A DNA stretch of 45,968 bases, taken from IMG/VR virus record IMGVR_UViG_3300011432_000011, positions 1 to 45,968 of that record; one strand, 5' to 3'. Shown here piece by piece: positions 12,063-21,138 of the stretch (its first letter is position 1; every line of letters starts with the position of its first letter). The notes under the pieces were generated by a model. The model saw nothing but the letters and a program-made list of their open reading frames with translations, was not told where the DNA came from and searched no databases. The translations under genes and the position numbers were made by a program. The DNA comes from a virus.

Positions 12063-12263
12063 ATGGACGATAAGGCCCTTCACGTCACCGTAAGCTTTGG
12101 CCCCGGCATCCCCCACAGCCTTCAAGGCCCAGCGCTGTTGGAGTTCGAGCGCACTCTACGCAAGCTATCGGATGGCCTCTGGGTAGAAGTCTTCAAGCAA
12201 TTGAAGGGCGACGACAGCAAGCTGCGGAACATGATGACGGCGGCAGAAAGGGCGAAGCTGTGA
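12063..12263 (+). CDS. Hypothetical protein in the sugar cluster, 66 aa
   Basis: The ATG at 12063 (a TTG lies 3 bases upstream) opens a soluble protein with HVTVSFGPGIPHSLQGPALL followed by a helix LEFERTLRKLSDGLWVEVFK. No family recognised. Its stop overlaps the GTG start of the cupin gene (GTGA), so it is coupled to it. Confidence 0.6.
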   Translation: MDDKALHVTVSFGPGIPHSLQGPALLEFERTLRKLSDGLWVEVFKQLKGDDSKLRNMMTAAERAKL

Positions 12264-12766
12264 AGCATTACGCCAAGACGCCAGACGATGACGCCGCGAT
12301 GGTTGGCAAGGCCATCCCCAAGCCAACCGATCAGCCGCTCGATTACACCGGCTTGATGGTCAAGAAGCCCTGGGGCTTTGAGTTCCAGGTGTTTGATAAC
12401 GGGGTTTGCTCGATCTGGGTTGCCTGTCTAAAGCCCGGTCAGGCGGTGTCGATGCACTGCCACATGACCAAGAAGGCAATGTTTGTTCCCCTCAGTCCTG
12501 GCGTGACATTCCGAACATTACAGGGGGCAGAACCCCTGAACGACACGTTCTCGGTTGATCGCGGTGTCATCCACAGCCAGGAGAACAACACCGACCAAGA
12601 CGCTTACTTCCTCGAATACGAATGGCCCAGCAACAAGGCCGATCTGGTTCGACATTCCGACCGCTATGGCAGAGAAGCCAAGGGCTATGAGGGCGCTACT
12701 GAGATGGTCCCGATGACCACGGCGATCCCTGAGATTTTCATGGACATGATCCGGAAGGTGGCCTGA
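12260..12766 (+). CDS. Cupin-fold protein, sugar-phosphate isomerase-like
   Basis: This 168-aa protein (GTG start in a GTGA overlap) is a single cupin. VKKPWGFEFQVFDNG (about 34-48) recalls the KPWG(Y/H)E motif of mannose-6-phosphate isomerases. LKPGQAVSMHCHMTKKAMFV (about 56-75) supplies a metal-binding H-x-H, and VIHSQENN (about 101-108) supplies a further His. This makes sugar binding or isomerisation likely. The substrate is not visible; its neighbours act on sugar phosphates or nucleotide sugars. Confidence 0.7.
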   Translation: MKHYAKTPDDDAAMVGKAIPKPTDQPLDYTGLMVKKPWGFEFQVFDNGVCSIWVACLKPGQAVSMHCHMTKKAMFVPLSPGVTFRTLQGAEPLNDTFSVDRGVIHSQENNTDQDAYFLEYEWPSNKADLVRHSDRYGREAKGYEGATEMVPMTTAIPEIFMDMIRKVA

Positions 12767-13113
12767 TGGCAAAGGGCTACTGGATCGCGCGCCTGGATGT
12801 GTCCGACGTTGAACAATACAAATCATACGTTAAGGCCAATGCTGAAGCCTTCGCCAAATACGGCGCGAAGTTCCTGACCAGGGGCGGCCCGTTCGTATCT
12901 GTTGAGGGTAAGCCTCGAGAGCGCAACGTCATTCTAGAGTTTGAAAGCCTCGAGCAGTGCAAGGCCTGTTACTTCTCTGAAGAATATCAGAGGGCCTTGA
13001 AGATGCGGGAAGGCATTGCGCTCTCGGACATTGTCTTGATGGAGGGCTATGACGGCCCGCAACCGCCAGAACAGCCAGAGGAAGCAGCACGGGTGAATAG
13101 TGGATTTCATTGA
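12766..13113 (+). CDS. DUF1330-family protein
   Basis: This 115-aa protein matches the ferredoxin-like DUF1330 pattern: AKGYWIARLDVSDVEQYKSY at the N-terminus, AKYGAKFLTRGGPFVSVEG in the middle and VILEFESLEQCKACYFSEEY. DUF1330 proteins are small dimeric alpha-beta proteins of unknown or enzyme-assisting function. It starts in a TGATG overlap with the cupin and overlaps the radical SAM gene by 14 bases, so it belongs to the same translation unit. Confidence 0.8.
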   Translation: MAKGYWIARLDVSDVEQYKSYVKANAEAFAKYGAKFLTRGGPFVSVEGKPRERNVILEFESLEQCKACYFSEEYQRALKMREGIALSDIVLMEGYDGPQPPEQPEEAARVNSGFH

Positions 13114-14245
13114 CCACGTTTCCGAGGCGCCGGTTGGCGGTTCGGTTTATGACTTGCTGCTCGATCACACCAAGATCAGTTGGTATCGCGACAGGGTTGA
13201 GGCTTGGAGGCGCGGTGAACGTATCGCCCCAGTTACAATGGACGTGGCATGGACGCGTCAGTGTAACGCGGCCTGTGTGTTCTGCGCTGCTACCACGCAA
13301 GCCTCGGATGGTGGCGGCAAGATCACACAGAAGATCGCTTATGAATATCTGGAGGACGCAGCCGAGATCGGCGTCAAAGGCATTAGCCTTATCAGCGACG
13401 GTGAATCCACGGTCGTCCCCTGGTACGAGGAATCCATAGAATACGCCGCCAAGCTCGGCATCAAGATCGGCATTGGCACCAACGGCGTTCGGCTCAAACG
13501 AAAGGTGCTCGAGCGCATCCTTCCACACGTCTCATATCTGCGATTCAACTTCTCCGGTGGAGAACGCGAGCGCTACAAGCAGATCATGGGGCTGAAGGAT
13601 CGCGACTTCGATCAGGTTATCCAGAACGTCAAGGACGCGATGGAAATCAAGCGGGCGAATAATCTGTCCGTGAACGTGAATATCCAAATGGTCTTGATGC
13701 CCGACATGGGCGACCAGATCATGCCGTTTGCTCAGCTCGGCAAGGAGCTTCGCCCAGACTATGCCATCATCAAGCACACGGCAGACTCCAAGGACGCCGG
13801 GCTTGGTGTGGACTATAAGAAATACGATGCACTCTACGATACCCTGAAGGAAGCTGAGCAGCTAAGCGACGAGGGCTATCGCGTTGTAGTTAAGTGGGCG
13901 CGGTTGAAAGACGAAGGCAAGCGCGACTATCAGCGCTGCTATGGTCCGCAGTTCCTTTTGCAGGTTTCTGGCAATGGATTGGTTGCCCCGTGCGGCCAGT
14001 TATTTCAGGAGAAATACAAGAAGTTCCACGTCGGGAACATCTGCACCGAGCGGTTCAAGAAGATTTACCAGTCAGACCGTTACCTAGAAGTCATGCAATA
14101 CCTGGGCAGCGATGACTTTGACGCTCAGAAGAACTGCGGGCCGAATTGCTTGCAGACGCTGACGAACTCATGGCTTGATAAATACGTCAAGGGCACCGTG
14201 CAGTTCTCGAATACACCGATGCCCGTTCACGCGGAGTTCCTTTGA
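13100..14245 (+). CDS. Radical SAM enzyme with SPASM-like C-terminal cysteines
   Basis: This 381-aa protein has the iron-sulfur motif C55-x3-C59-x2-C62 (RQCNAACVFCAA) that binds the [4Fe-4S] cluster and SAM, then a TIM-barrel-like body with LISDGESTVVPWYEE and IGIGTNGVRL. The C-terminal third has CYGPQFLLQVSGNGLVAPCG and CGPNCLQ, typical of SPASM or twitch auxiliary clusters. The GTG start at 13100 lies within the DUF1330 gene. Such enzymes carry out radical chemistry on peptides, sugars or cofactors. Here the neighbours suggest a sugar, for example epimerisation or dehydration, but this is inference. Confidence 0.85.
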   Translation: MDFIDHVSEAPVGGSVYDLLLDHTKISWYRDRVEAWRRGERIAPVTMDVAWTRQCNAACVFCAATTQASDGGGKITQKIAYEYLEDAAEIGVKGISLISDGESTVVPWYEESIEYAAKLGIKIGIGTNGVRLKRKVLERILPHVSYLRFNFSGGERERYKQIMGLKDRDFDQVIQNVKDAMEIKRANNLSVNVNIQMVLMPDMGDQIMPFAQLGKELRPDYAIIKHTADSKDAGLGVDYKKYDALYDTLKEAEQLSDEGYRVVVKWARLKDEGKRDYQRCYGPQFLLQVSGNGLVAPCGQLFQEKYKKFHVGNICTERFKKIYQSDRYLEVMQYLGSDDFDAQKNCGPNCLQTLTNSWLDKYVKGTVQFSNTPMPVHAEFL

Positions 14246-15927
14246 ACGTCTCGGAATACATCGCGCAATTCTTTGCCGACAAGCTCGCCCCCTGCCGCGC
14301 TTATGGCGTGTCTGGTGGCGCGGCGATGTATCTCAACGACGCCATTTGCCACCATCCCGGCATCGACTTCACGGCGATGCACCATGAGCAGGCGGCGGCG
14401 TTTGCTGCGGAGGCAGACGCTAGGGTTAGTAATAAGCCGGCTATTGTTCATGTGACGGCTGGGCCTGGCGTTACCAATGCCATGACGGGCGTTGCTTGTG
14501 CATATGCTGACTCTCTGCCGATGATTGTGATTGCGGGGCAGGTGGAAAGCCGGACGCTTAACGAGGGTGGTGTTCGTCAGCTTGGTATAAGTGAAGTTGA
14601 CGGCGTTGCGTTGATGAAGCCCATAACCAAGTTCGCCGTTACAGTGTTGGACCCGGAGGATATTCGTTTCCATCTTGAACAGGCGCTCTACTGGGCGACC
14701 GAGGGTCGCAATGGGCCGGTCTATCTGGAGATCCCGCTGGATGTGCAGCGGGCCGTGGTGCCGGACGATTTAGAGGGCTATCCGTACACGTACAACCGCT
14801 CACTCAAGGGCTATTTTGGCAAGGACGGCGTGCTTGATCTGCTTCATCAATCACAGCGTCCTGTTATTCTGATCGGCAACGGCGTCAGGCTTGCTGGCGC
14901 GGATGTCGAACCACTGACCGAACTCGGCATCCCGATCCTTTGCTCTTGGAGCGGGGCTGACCTGATTTCCACCAAAGAACCGAGCTATATCGGGCGCCCC
15001 GGTCTGATCGGTGATCGGGCCGGGAACTACGCGATCCAGAATGCCGATGTGATCCTCGCGATTGGGACGCGGCTATCAATCCCGCAGATCGGCCACGCCA
15101 CCGAACTGTTTGCTAAGAATGCGAAGCTGATCGTAGTTGACATTGACAAAGCGGAGCTAGCCAAGAAAACCCTCCGCGTTGATGTCCCGATCCATGCCGA
15201 TGCCAAAGAGTTTCTCGACCGCTTCTATAGGCGGGTTAAACGGCAACTCTGGGGTGACTGGCTGGAACTATGCCAGGACATGCGGGATCATTTCCCGGTC
15301 GTAGACCTGAACACCAAACCGGACGGTGTTCAGGTTTATGGCTTTCTAAAAGACTTGGCTGAGGTGATTGACGACGACGCGATCATCGTCACTGACGTAG
15401 GTCAGACGTTTGTTTGTACCCACCAAGCCATGCCGATGACCGGCAGACAACGGATGTTCCACTCGCCAGGTATTGCCCCGATGGGCTACGGCCTGCCTGC
15501 CGCTATCGGGGCCTGCAAGGCTGGCGGGGGCCGACAAGTCATCTGTCTGACCGGCGACGGCGGGACGATGTTCAACCTTCAGGAGTTGCAGACCATCGTT
15601 CACCATAAGCTGCCGATCAAGATATTCATCTATGAGAACGGCGGCTACAAGACGATGCAGACCACGCAGGGCAATCACTTTCATCGTGAAAGCGTATCGA
15701 GCCCCGAGTCCGGCGTTAGTTTTCCCGACTTCCAACTGATCGGAGAGGCTTTCGGGATCATAAGCTATTACAATTTCCATCCTGAATATGTGGGAGACGA
15801 CGGCCCGGCTATATTTTATCTTGAGATCGACCGCAGCCAAGTCATAGCGCCGCTGGTCAAGACCACGATAGAGAATGGAGAGTTTGTGGTCCCGCCGCTC
15901 GATCAGATGTGGCCCAAGGTTGCATGA
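14242..15927 (+). CDS. ThDP-dependent enzyme, acetolactate synthase-like
   Basis: This 561-aa protein has the full three-domain ThDP architecture: the N-terminal PYR domain with the activating Glu49 (MHHEQAAAFAAE), a middle domain (VILIGNGVRLAGAD), and a C-terminal PP domain with the ThDP/Mg motif from GDGGTMFNLQEL to NGGYK (about 438-468). It starts with TTG in a TTGA overlap with the radical SAM gene. Relatives decarboxylate 2-keto acids and transfer the two-carbon unit. In yersiniose synthesis such an enzyme (YerE) adds a two-carbon branch to a keto-sugar. In this cluster a carbon-branching role is attractive but unproven. Confidence 0.85.
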   Translation: MNVSEYIAQFFADKLAPCRAYGVSGGAAMYLNDAICHHPGIDFTAMHHEQAAAFAAEADARVSNKPAIVHVTAGPGVTNAMTGVACAYADSLPMIVIAGQVESRTLNEGGVRQLGISEVDGVALMKPITKFAVTVLDPEDIRFHLEQALYWATEGRNGPVYLEIPLDVQRAVVPDDLEGYPYTYNRSLKGYFGKDGVLDLLHQSQRPVILIGNGVRLAGADVEPLTELGIPILCSWSGADLISTKEPSYIGRPGLIGDRAGNYAIQNADVILAIGTRLSIPQIGHATELFAKNAKLIVVDIDKAELAKKTLRVDVPIHADAKEFLDRFYRRVKRQLWGDWLELCQDMRDHFPVVDLNTKPDGVQVYGFLKDLAEVIDDDAIIVTDVGQTFVCTHQAMPMTGRQRMFHSPGIAPMGYGLPAAIGACKAGGGRQVICLTGDGGTMFNLQELQTIVHHKLPIKIFIYENGGYKTMQTTQGNHFHRESVSSPESGVSFPDFQLIGEAFGIISYYNFHPEYVGDDGPAIFYLEIDRSQVIAPLVKTTIENGEFVVPPLDQMWPKVA

Positions 15928-16577
15928 TTAAGCTGGACACGTCCGAGCGTCACTTCTGGGAACCCGATCCAAGGATTATCAAGGCGCTGTGCGATCTCAT
16001 CCCGCAGGGCGCCAAGGTTCTAGAGATTGGCCCGGGGGCCACTCCATTCCCCCGCGCACAGGTGCTGGTGGACATCAAGGACTTCGGCAAGGGCCTCAAG
16101 ACCGTTAATTGCGACTGCAACACTGAGCGGCTGCCCTTCAAGGACAAGGAATTCGATTTCATCTACGCCCGGCATGTCCTCGAAGACATGTGGAATCCAT
16201 TTAACTTGATGAAGGAAGCGAGCAGGGTTGCTAAGTCCGGTTATTTTGAGACGCCCTCCCCGTTATGTGAGTTCTCAAGGGGCGTTGATGCCGGCGAGAC
16301 GCAATGGCGCGGTTACAATCATCACTTTTGGCTGATCTGGCCGCATAAGGGTGTGCTGAACTTCCTGGGTAAGTTCCCGCTGATCGAGTTTGTCAGCGGC
16401 GCTGAGGAAGACAACCTGAAACTACTCCGGAGCGGGCACCGCATGTGGAACACAAGTTTCCACTGGGTCGGTGAGGCCAAGTTCAAGCATGTGCAGTGCC
16501 CGCAGGATTATCACTTGCCGCATCAATACCCCGGCGCGATTTTGACCGCGATTGAGGAATGGAAGGCCGCTGCTTGA
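15924..16577 (+). CDS. SAM-dependent methyltransferase-like protein
   Basis: This 217-aa protein starts in an ATGA overlap. It has class I methyltransferase motifs: AKVLEIGPGATPFP (motif I, about 30-43), VLVDIKDFGKG (acidic residue, about 48-58), LPFKDKEFDFIYARHVLEDM (about 70-89) and a KEASRVAKSGYFETPSP segment. The C-terminal part, rich in Trp and His (GYNHHFWLIWPHKG), probably shapes the substrate pocket. It most resembles Methyltransf_11 proteins in glycan clusters. The substrate is likely the sugar built by its neighbours. Confidence 0.75.
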   Translation: MIKLDTSERHFWEPDPRIIKALCDLIPQGAKVLEIGPGATPFPRAQVLVDIKDFGKGLKTVNCDCNTERLPFKDKEFDFIYARHVLEDMWNPFNLMKEASRVAKSGYFETPSPLCEFSRGVDAGETQWRGYNHHFWLIWPHKGVLNFLGKFPLIEFVSGAEEDNLKLLRSGHRMWNTSFHWVGEAKFKHVQCPQDYHLPHQYPGAILTAIEEWKAAA

Positions 16578-17524
16578 AGCTTGTCATATCGCTGGCGACA
16601 CGCGGCAGGCCAGAGCAACTAGTAGAGACGGTCACGAAGACGGCTGCCAACCTGGTACTACCGAACACCGAATACATTATCCAGGTTGACGAGGACGACA
16701 AGCCGACAATCGACTTACTGAGCCGGGTTCCGCTAGACAAAAGGGTTAAGGTGAATGTCGGACCAAGAGAAGACACCATCGCCGAAAAGTGGAACCGCGC
16801 CCAAGAAGAAGAAGCCGACGTGTACATGTCGGCAGCAGACGACGACCCCTTCACCACCCACGGATTTGACGGAAAAATTCTCGATGCTGCCAGTCTCTTT
16901 CCAGACGGAATTGGGGTTGTTTATGGGCATCTTGCTAACGCAAGTTTCCCCTGCGCTGCTGGATGGACCCGAAAGTGGGTCGATCAACTAGGCTATATCT
17001 TCCCTGAGTATTTCCCGTATTGGTTTGTCGATCACTGGACCGACGACCTAGCCAGGATCACCGGGCGGATTTCTGTTGCAGACGTTCGCACCGATCAGAG
17101 CAAGGTCGGCAAGACGCAGGAAATGCGCGAGCCGGGCTGGTGGGCATCCTGGTTTGATGCCGCTCACCTGATCAGGCGCAAAGAGGCGTTCAAGATCATT
17201 GACGCGCTGGACGAACCCCAGTGGCGCAAGGAGATGCAGAAAAGCACTCATCCCATCGTTGAGTACCGCTCGAGATGGATCAATGACGGGGTGAGAAGGC
17301 AGAACGAGCAGCTTAGCAATTGGTCGGGCCTTGATAACACCGATCCTCGATATGTGAGATTGCGCGACAAGGCCGTCGCGATGATCCCCGAGCTTCTTGA
17401 TGGGATGGACCCGATAGAAGCGACGAAATACCGGATGCAACTTCTGATCCCGCGCCTGATAGATGGGGCGTGGGACCATGATGAGGATCGAATTAACGCG
17501 GTTCTGAAACAGTGGCCATTGTAA
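16574..17524 (+). CDS. Glycosyltransferase, GT-A fold
   Basis: The TTG at 16574 overlaps the methyltransferase stop (TTGA) and gives a 316-aa protein that opens KLVISLATRGRPEQLVET, the usual start of GT2-like enzymes. Acid-rich motifs IIQVDEDDKPT (about 36-46) and YMSAADDDPF (about 76-85) fit the nucleotide-sugar and metal-binding site. FPYWFVDHWTDDLARITGR (about 142-160) is a plausible acceptor or catalytic region. It is the last gene of the cluster and overlaps the large terminase start by 13 bases. It would transfer the product sugar; the acceptor is unknown. Confidence 0.7.
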   Translation: MKLVISLATRGRPEQLVETVTKTAANLVLPNTEYIIQVDEDDKPTIDLLSRVPLDKRVKVNVGPREDTIAEKWNRAQEEEADVYMSAADDDPFTTHGFDGKILDAASLFPDGIGVVYGHLANASFPCAAGWTRKWVDQLGYIFPEYFPYWFVDHWTDDLARITGRISVADVRTDQSKVGKTQEMREPGWWASWFDAAHLIRRKEAFKIIDALDEPQWRKEMQKSTHPIVEYRSRWINDGVRRQNEQLSNWSGLDNTDPRYVRLRDKAVAMIPELLDGMDPIEATKYRMQLLIPRLIDGAWDHDEDRINAVLKQWPL

Positions 17525-18804
17525 TCCCCTACAAGCCGCGACCGCAGTTCAAGCCGTACCACGAAAGGACCGAACGCTACGCCAAGCTCGTCGCCCACAG
17601 ACGGGCCGGAAAGACCGTTTGCTGCATCAACGACAAGATTAAGCAGGCGCTGACCAATACGCGGGCGTTCCCGCCGCCGAGATATTCCTACATCGGGCCA
17701 ACGCTGGTTCAGGTGAAGGATGTGATGTGGGGTTATCTGAAGCACTACAGCGCACCGATCCCCGGCATCAAGAAACACGAAAGCGAATTGTGGATCGAGT
17801 ACCCCAACGGAGCGCGTATACGCCTCTATGGGGCCGAGAACTATGAGGGGATGCGCGGCGGCTACAACGATGGGGTAACCATCGATGAGCCAGCCGAGAT
17901 TGATCCGCGCGCTTGGCCGGAAGTCATACGCCCGACGCTTTCAGACTATCGGGGCTGGGCAACATTCATTGGCACCCCGAAAGGAAGGAATTGGTTTTAC
18001 CACGTTGACCGGAAGATGGTCGGCGGCAAGCCAACTGATGAACTGGACGATGATTTCTTCCGGCTCACGCTGAAAGCCAGCGAAACCGGGATTCTTGACG
18101 GACATGAATTGGAGGACGCTAAGAAGCGTCTAACCCCAGACCAATACGAGCAGGAATACGAGTGCTCATTCGATGCGGCCATCCTCGGCGCTTACTACGG
18201 CAAGCTGATGGGGGCGGCAGAGAAGGACGGGCGCATTTCCGGCGTTCCGTATGAGCCGACCGCGCGGGTCTGGACGTTCTGGGACTTGGGTATTCGTGAC
18301 GCAACCGCGATCTGGTTCGCGCAAGTGGTCGGCAGGGAAATCCACCTGATCGACTACTACGAAATGACGGGGGCCGATCTTGGCCACTACGTCAAGGAAC
18401 TGAATACAAAGCCCTACGTCTATGCTGGACACATTGTCCCGCATGACGCGCAGGCCAAAGAACTCGGAACTGGAAAAAGTCGTCTTGAGGTTATGGAAAG
18501 CCTTGGGATGCGCAACATCACAGTGGCGACGATGCATCGGGTCGAGGACGGTATCAACGCAGTTCGCACGATCCTCCCGCGATGCTGGTTCGACGCCAAG
18601 AAGTGCGCCAGAGGCATCGACGCGATGAGGCTCTATCGAGCCGAGTATGACGAAAAACTGCAAACATTGCGACCGACACCACGCCACGACTGGGCGAGCC
18701 ACGCCGCCGATGCGTTTCGATACGGTGCAATGATGATAGACGGCACAATGGATCAGGGCGCATTCGGTCGCAACATCAAATATCCCCCAATGGGTTACGC
18801 TTAA
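17512..18804 (+). CDS. terL: Terminase large subunit
   Basis: This 430-aa GTG-started protein is the packaging motor. The N-terminal ATPase has a Walker A variant HRRAGKT (29-35) and a Walker B region DGVTIDEPAEI (about 120-130). The C-terminal RNase H-like nuclease begins with WTFWDLGIRDATAIWF (about 254-269) and includes further acidic residues, ending HDWASHAADAFRYGAM. The start lies within the end of the glycosyltransferase gene, so the packaging gene is coupled to the sugar cluster. The portal follows immediately. Confidence 0.9.
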   Translation: MAIVIPYKPRPQFKPYHERTERYAKLVAHRRAGKTVCCINDKIKQALTNTRAFPPPRYSYIGPTLVQVKDVMWGYLKHYSAPIPGIKKHESELWIEYPNGARIRLYGAENYEGMRGGYNDGVTIDEPAEIDPRAWPEVIRPTLSDYRGWATFIGTPKGRNWFYHVDRKMVGGKPTDELDDDFFRLTLKASETGILDGHELEDAKKRLTPDQYEQEYECSFDAAILGAYYGKLMGAAEKDGRISGVPYEPTARVWTFWDLGIRDATAIWFAQVVGREIHLIDYYEMTGADLGHYVKELNTKPYVYAGHIVPHDAQAKELGTGKSRLEVMESLGMRNITVATMHRVEDGINAVRTILPRCWFDAKKCARGIDAMRLYRAEYDEKLQTLRPTPRHDWASHAADAFRYGAMMIDGTMDQGAFGRNIKYPPMGYA

Positions 18805-21138
18805 ATGGCCAAGATGAAAGATTCCGAGCTGAAGGCACTCCTTCAGGCGGAACGCAGCGCGTCGCTCGGTGGCAACCTTACGTCTGACCTGACCTCCGAG
18901 CGTTCCAAGGCGCTCGACTACTACAACGGCGAAATGGATGACATGCCCGCGTTCGAGGGGCGCTCCGCCGCCGTCTCAACCGACGTGTCAGACACCATCG
19001 AGGGCTTGATGCCAGGCTTGATGGAGATATTCGCGGCTGGCGAGGAAGTGGTCCGCTTTGAGCCGGTGGGACCGGAGGACGAGGAAGCCGCCAAACAGGA
19101 AACCGACTACGTGAACCATGTGTTCATGCAGAAGAACCAAGGCTTTATGATTCTCCAGACATTCATCAAGGATGCACTGCTTTCCAAGAACGGTTTTGTT
19201 AAAGTTTTCTGGGACAAATCGGAAACGGAAACCAAAGAAACCTATTTAGACCAGCCTGACGACGCTTTCATGATGCTGGCGTCCTCTCCCGATACGGAGA
19301 TTGTCGAGCATACCGAACACGCGGACGAGGAAACCGGCCAGCCGCTGCATGATGTGACGCTGGTCAAGCGCAAGAGTTATGGATGCGTCAAGGCGGTTCC
19401 GGTCCCGCCTGAGGAATTTGGTGTTTCCAAGTTTGCCCGGTCCATACAGGACGCGACCTATTGCTTCCATCAGGTGAAGAAGACCGAGGCCGATCTGATC
19501 GCTCAGGGGTATGACGAGGCCCAGGTCAAGAAGCTCCCGACCTATACCGCGCGGAACGAAGAAGAAAACAACGCGCGCAACGTTTTGAACGAGGATCAAT
19601 CGACTTCTAGCAATTTGAACAAATCCTCTCGATTGATCGACACCATCGAACACTATGTTCGGATGGACTACGACGGCGAACCCGGCCTCTATCGTGTGAC
19701 GACAGGTGGAGGACAGCTGGAAATCCTCAAGCGCGACGGCAAGAGTGATGTCGTTGCCGTTGATGAAATCCCATTCGCTACAATGTCGCCGGTCATTATG
19801 TCGCATCAGTTCTTTGGCAAGTCTATTGCCGACCTTGTGATGGACATCCAGAGGATCAAGACCGCGCTTATCCGTGGCTGGCTGGATAACGTCTATCTGA
19901 TCAACAACCAGCGCCTTGAAGTCGCGGAGAGCATGTCGCACGAGCGCACGCTTGACGATCTTCTCGTCAACCGTCCGGGCGCCGTGGTCCGCGTGAAAGT
20001 ACCAGGCGCAGTTACGCCAATCCCGAACCAGCCAATCGGCGACACGCTGCTACCGGCCATCGAATACATGGACGCAACGAGAGAGTGGCGAACCGGCGTT
20101 ACACGACAGGGGCAGGGGCTCGACCCCAACTCGCTACAGAACCAGTCGGCCACTGCCGCGAACCAGATGTTCACGGCGGCGCAAGCCCGAATGAAGCTGA
20201 TTGCGCGGGTGTTCGCCGAGACTGGTATTCGTGACTTGTTTGCCCTGATCCACGGGTGCATTCGAAAGAACGACCGGCAGATCAATACGGTTCGGCTGCG
20301 TAACACCTGGGTTCAAGTTGACCCGCGGAACTGGAAGACCCGCGACGACATGACGATCAATGTCGGGCTGGGGACCGGCTCGCGCGTTGAACAGGTGGCC
20401 AATCTGAACAACCTCCTGAACGTCCAAAAAGAGATCGTATTGAGCAGCCCGACGCAGACGCTTGTGCAGCCGAAGAACATTTACAACACGCTTGAGAAGC
20501 TGATCGAGCGTGTGGGGTTGAAGACCATTGAACCTTATTTCACTGATCCTGAGACGGTACAGGCCCCGCCACCCCCGCCTGATCCGAAGATGGTCGAGCT
20601 TCAAATGAAGCGCGAAGATATGCAGATGAAGGCGCAGCTTGACCAGCAGGCCATGCACCAGAAGGCGCAGATTGAGACGCTACAGGCTAACGCCGACATC
20701 GCCACACAGGACCGCAAGACGCAGGCTGAGCTTGCTCTGGCTGAGAAGAAGTTTGAACTCGACAAGGAACTCAAGCTGATCGACGCCCAACTCAAGCAGA
20801 TGGATCATCAGCAGACCATCACTCAGAAAGACCAGCAGCACCAGCAGTCCATGCAGATCGCGGAGAAGAAGAAGGACGGCCCGGTTGTCCAGATCCAGGG
20901 CACGGATGCGATGAACGAGGTGATGGACAAGCACATGCAGTCCGGCAAGGCGGCGTTCGATCAACTTGGGGAAGCCCTTGCCCAGCTCGGCCAGCAAGTC
21001 GCGGCTGTCTCAGAGGATATGGCGTCACCCGCTGAGATCATTCGCGGCAAGGATGGCAGGGCGCAGGGCATCAAGAGGGGCAAGCGGACCATGACCATAA
21101 CCAGAGGCGCAGACGGTCGCGCCCAAGGGATTCAATAA
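18805..21138 (+). CDS. Portal protein
   Basis: This 777-aa protein has the N-terminal region of Bcep22-like podovirus portals: SERSKALDYYNGEMDDMP, EGRSAAVSTDVSDTIE and GLMPGLMEIFAAGEEVV. It forms the dodecameric ring through which DNA enters the head. The last 200 residues are a long Gln/Lys-rich coiled coil (from about 600), probably the crown or barrel. The very end repeats KDGRAQGIK and ADGRAQGIQ. It begins one base after the terminase stop, the usual packaging order. Confidence 0.9.
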   Translation: MAKMKDSELKALLQAERSASLGGNLTSDLTSERSKALDYYNGEMDDMPAFEGRSAAVSTDVSDTIEGLMPGLMEIFAAGEEVVRFEPVGPEDEEAAKQETDYVNHVFMQKNQGFMILQTFIKDALLSKNGFVKVFWDKSETETKETYLDQPDDAFMMLASSPDTEIVEHTEHADEETGQPLHDVTLVKRKSYGCVKAVPVPPEEFGVSKFARSIQDATYCFHQVKKTEADLIAQGYDEAQVKKLPTYTARNEEENNARNVLNEDQSTSSNLNKSSRLIDTIEHYVRMDYDGEPGLYRVTTGGGQLEILKRDGKSDVVAVDEIPFATMSPVIMSHQFFGKSIADLVMDIQRIKTALIRGWLDNVYLINNQRLEVAESMSHERTLDDLLVNRPGAVVRVKVPGAVTPIPNQPIGDTLLPAIEYMDATREWRTGVTRQGQGLDPNSLQNQSATAANQMFTAAQARMKLIARVFAETGIRDLFALIHGCIRKNDRQINTVRLRNTWVQVDPRNWKTRDDMTINVGLGTGSRVEQVANLNNLLNVQKEIVLSSPTQTLVQPKNIYNTLEKLIERVGLKTIEPYFTDPETVQAPPPPPDPKMVELQMKREDMQMKAQLDQQAMHQKAQIETLQANADIATQDRKTQAELALAEKKFELDKELKLIDAQLKQMDHQQTITQKDQQHQQSMQIAEKKKDGPVVQIQGTDAMNEVMDKHMQSGKAAFDQLGEALAQLGQQVAAVSEDMASPAEIIRGKDGRAQGIKRGKRTMTITRGADGRAQGIQ

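Noticed and set aside
11834-12073. A 79-codon TTG-started ORF after the isomerase
   Set aside because: The TTGA overlap is suggestive, but the product is Arg/Gly-rich with no fold pattern and the DNA is highly self-complementary; I kept it only as an alternative in the RNA entry.
19246-19941. A 231-codon minus-strand ORF opposite the portal
   Set aside because: It lies fully antisense to a recognisable portal protein and has shadow-like composition.
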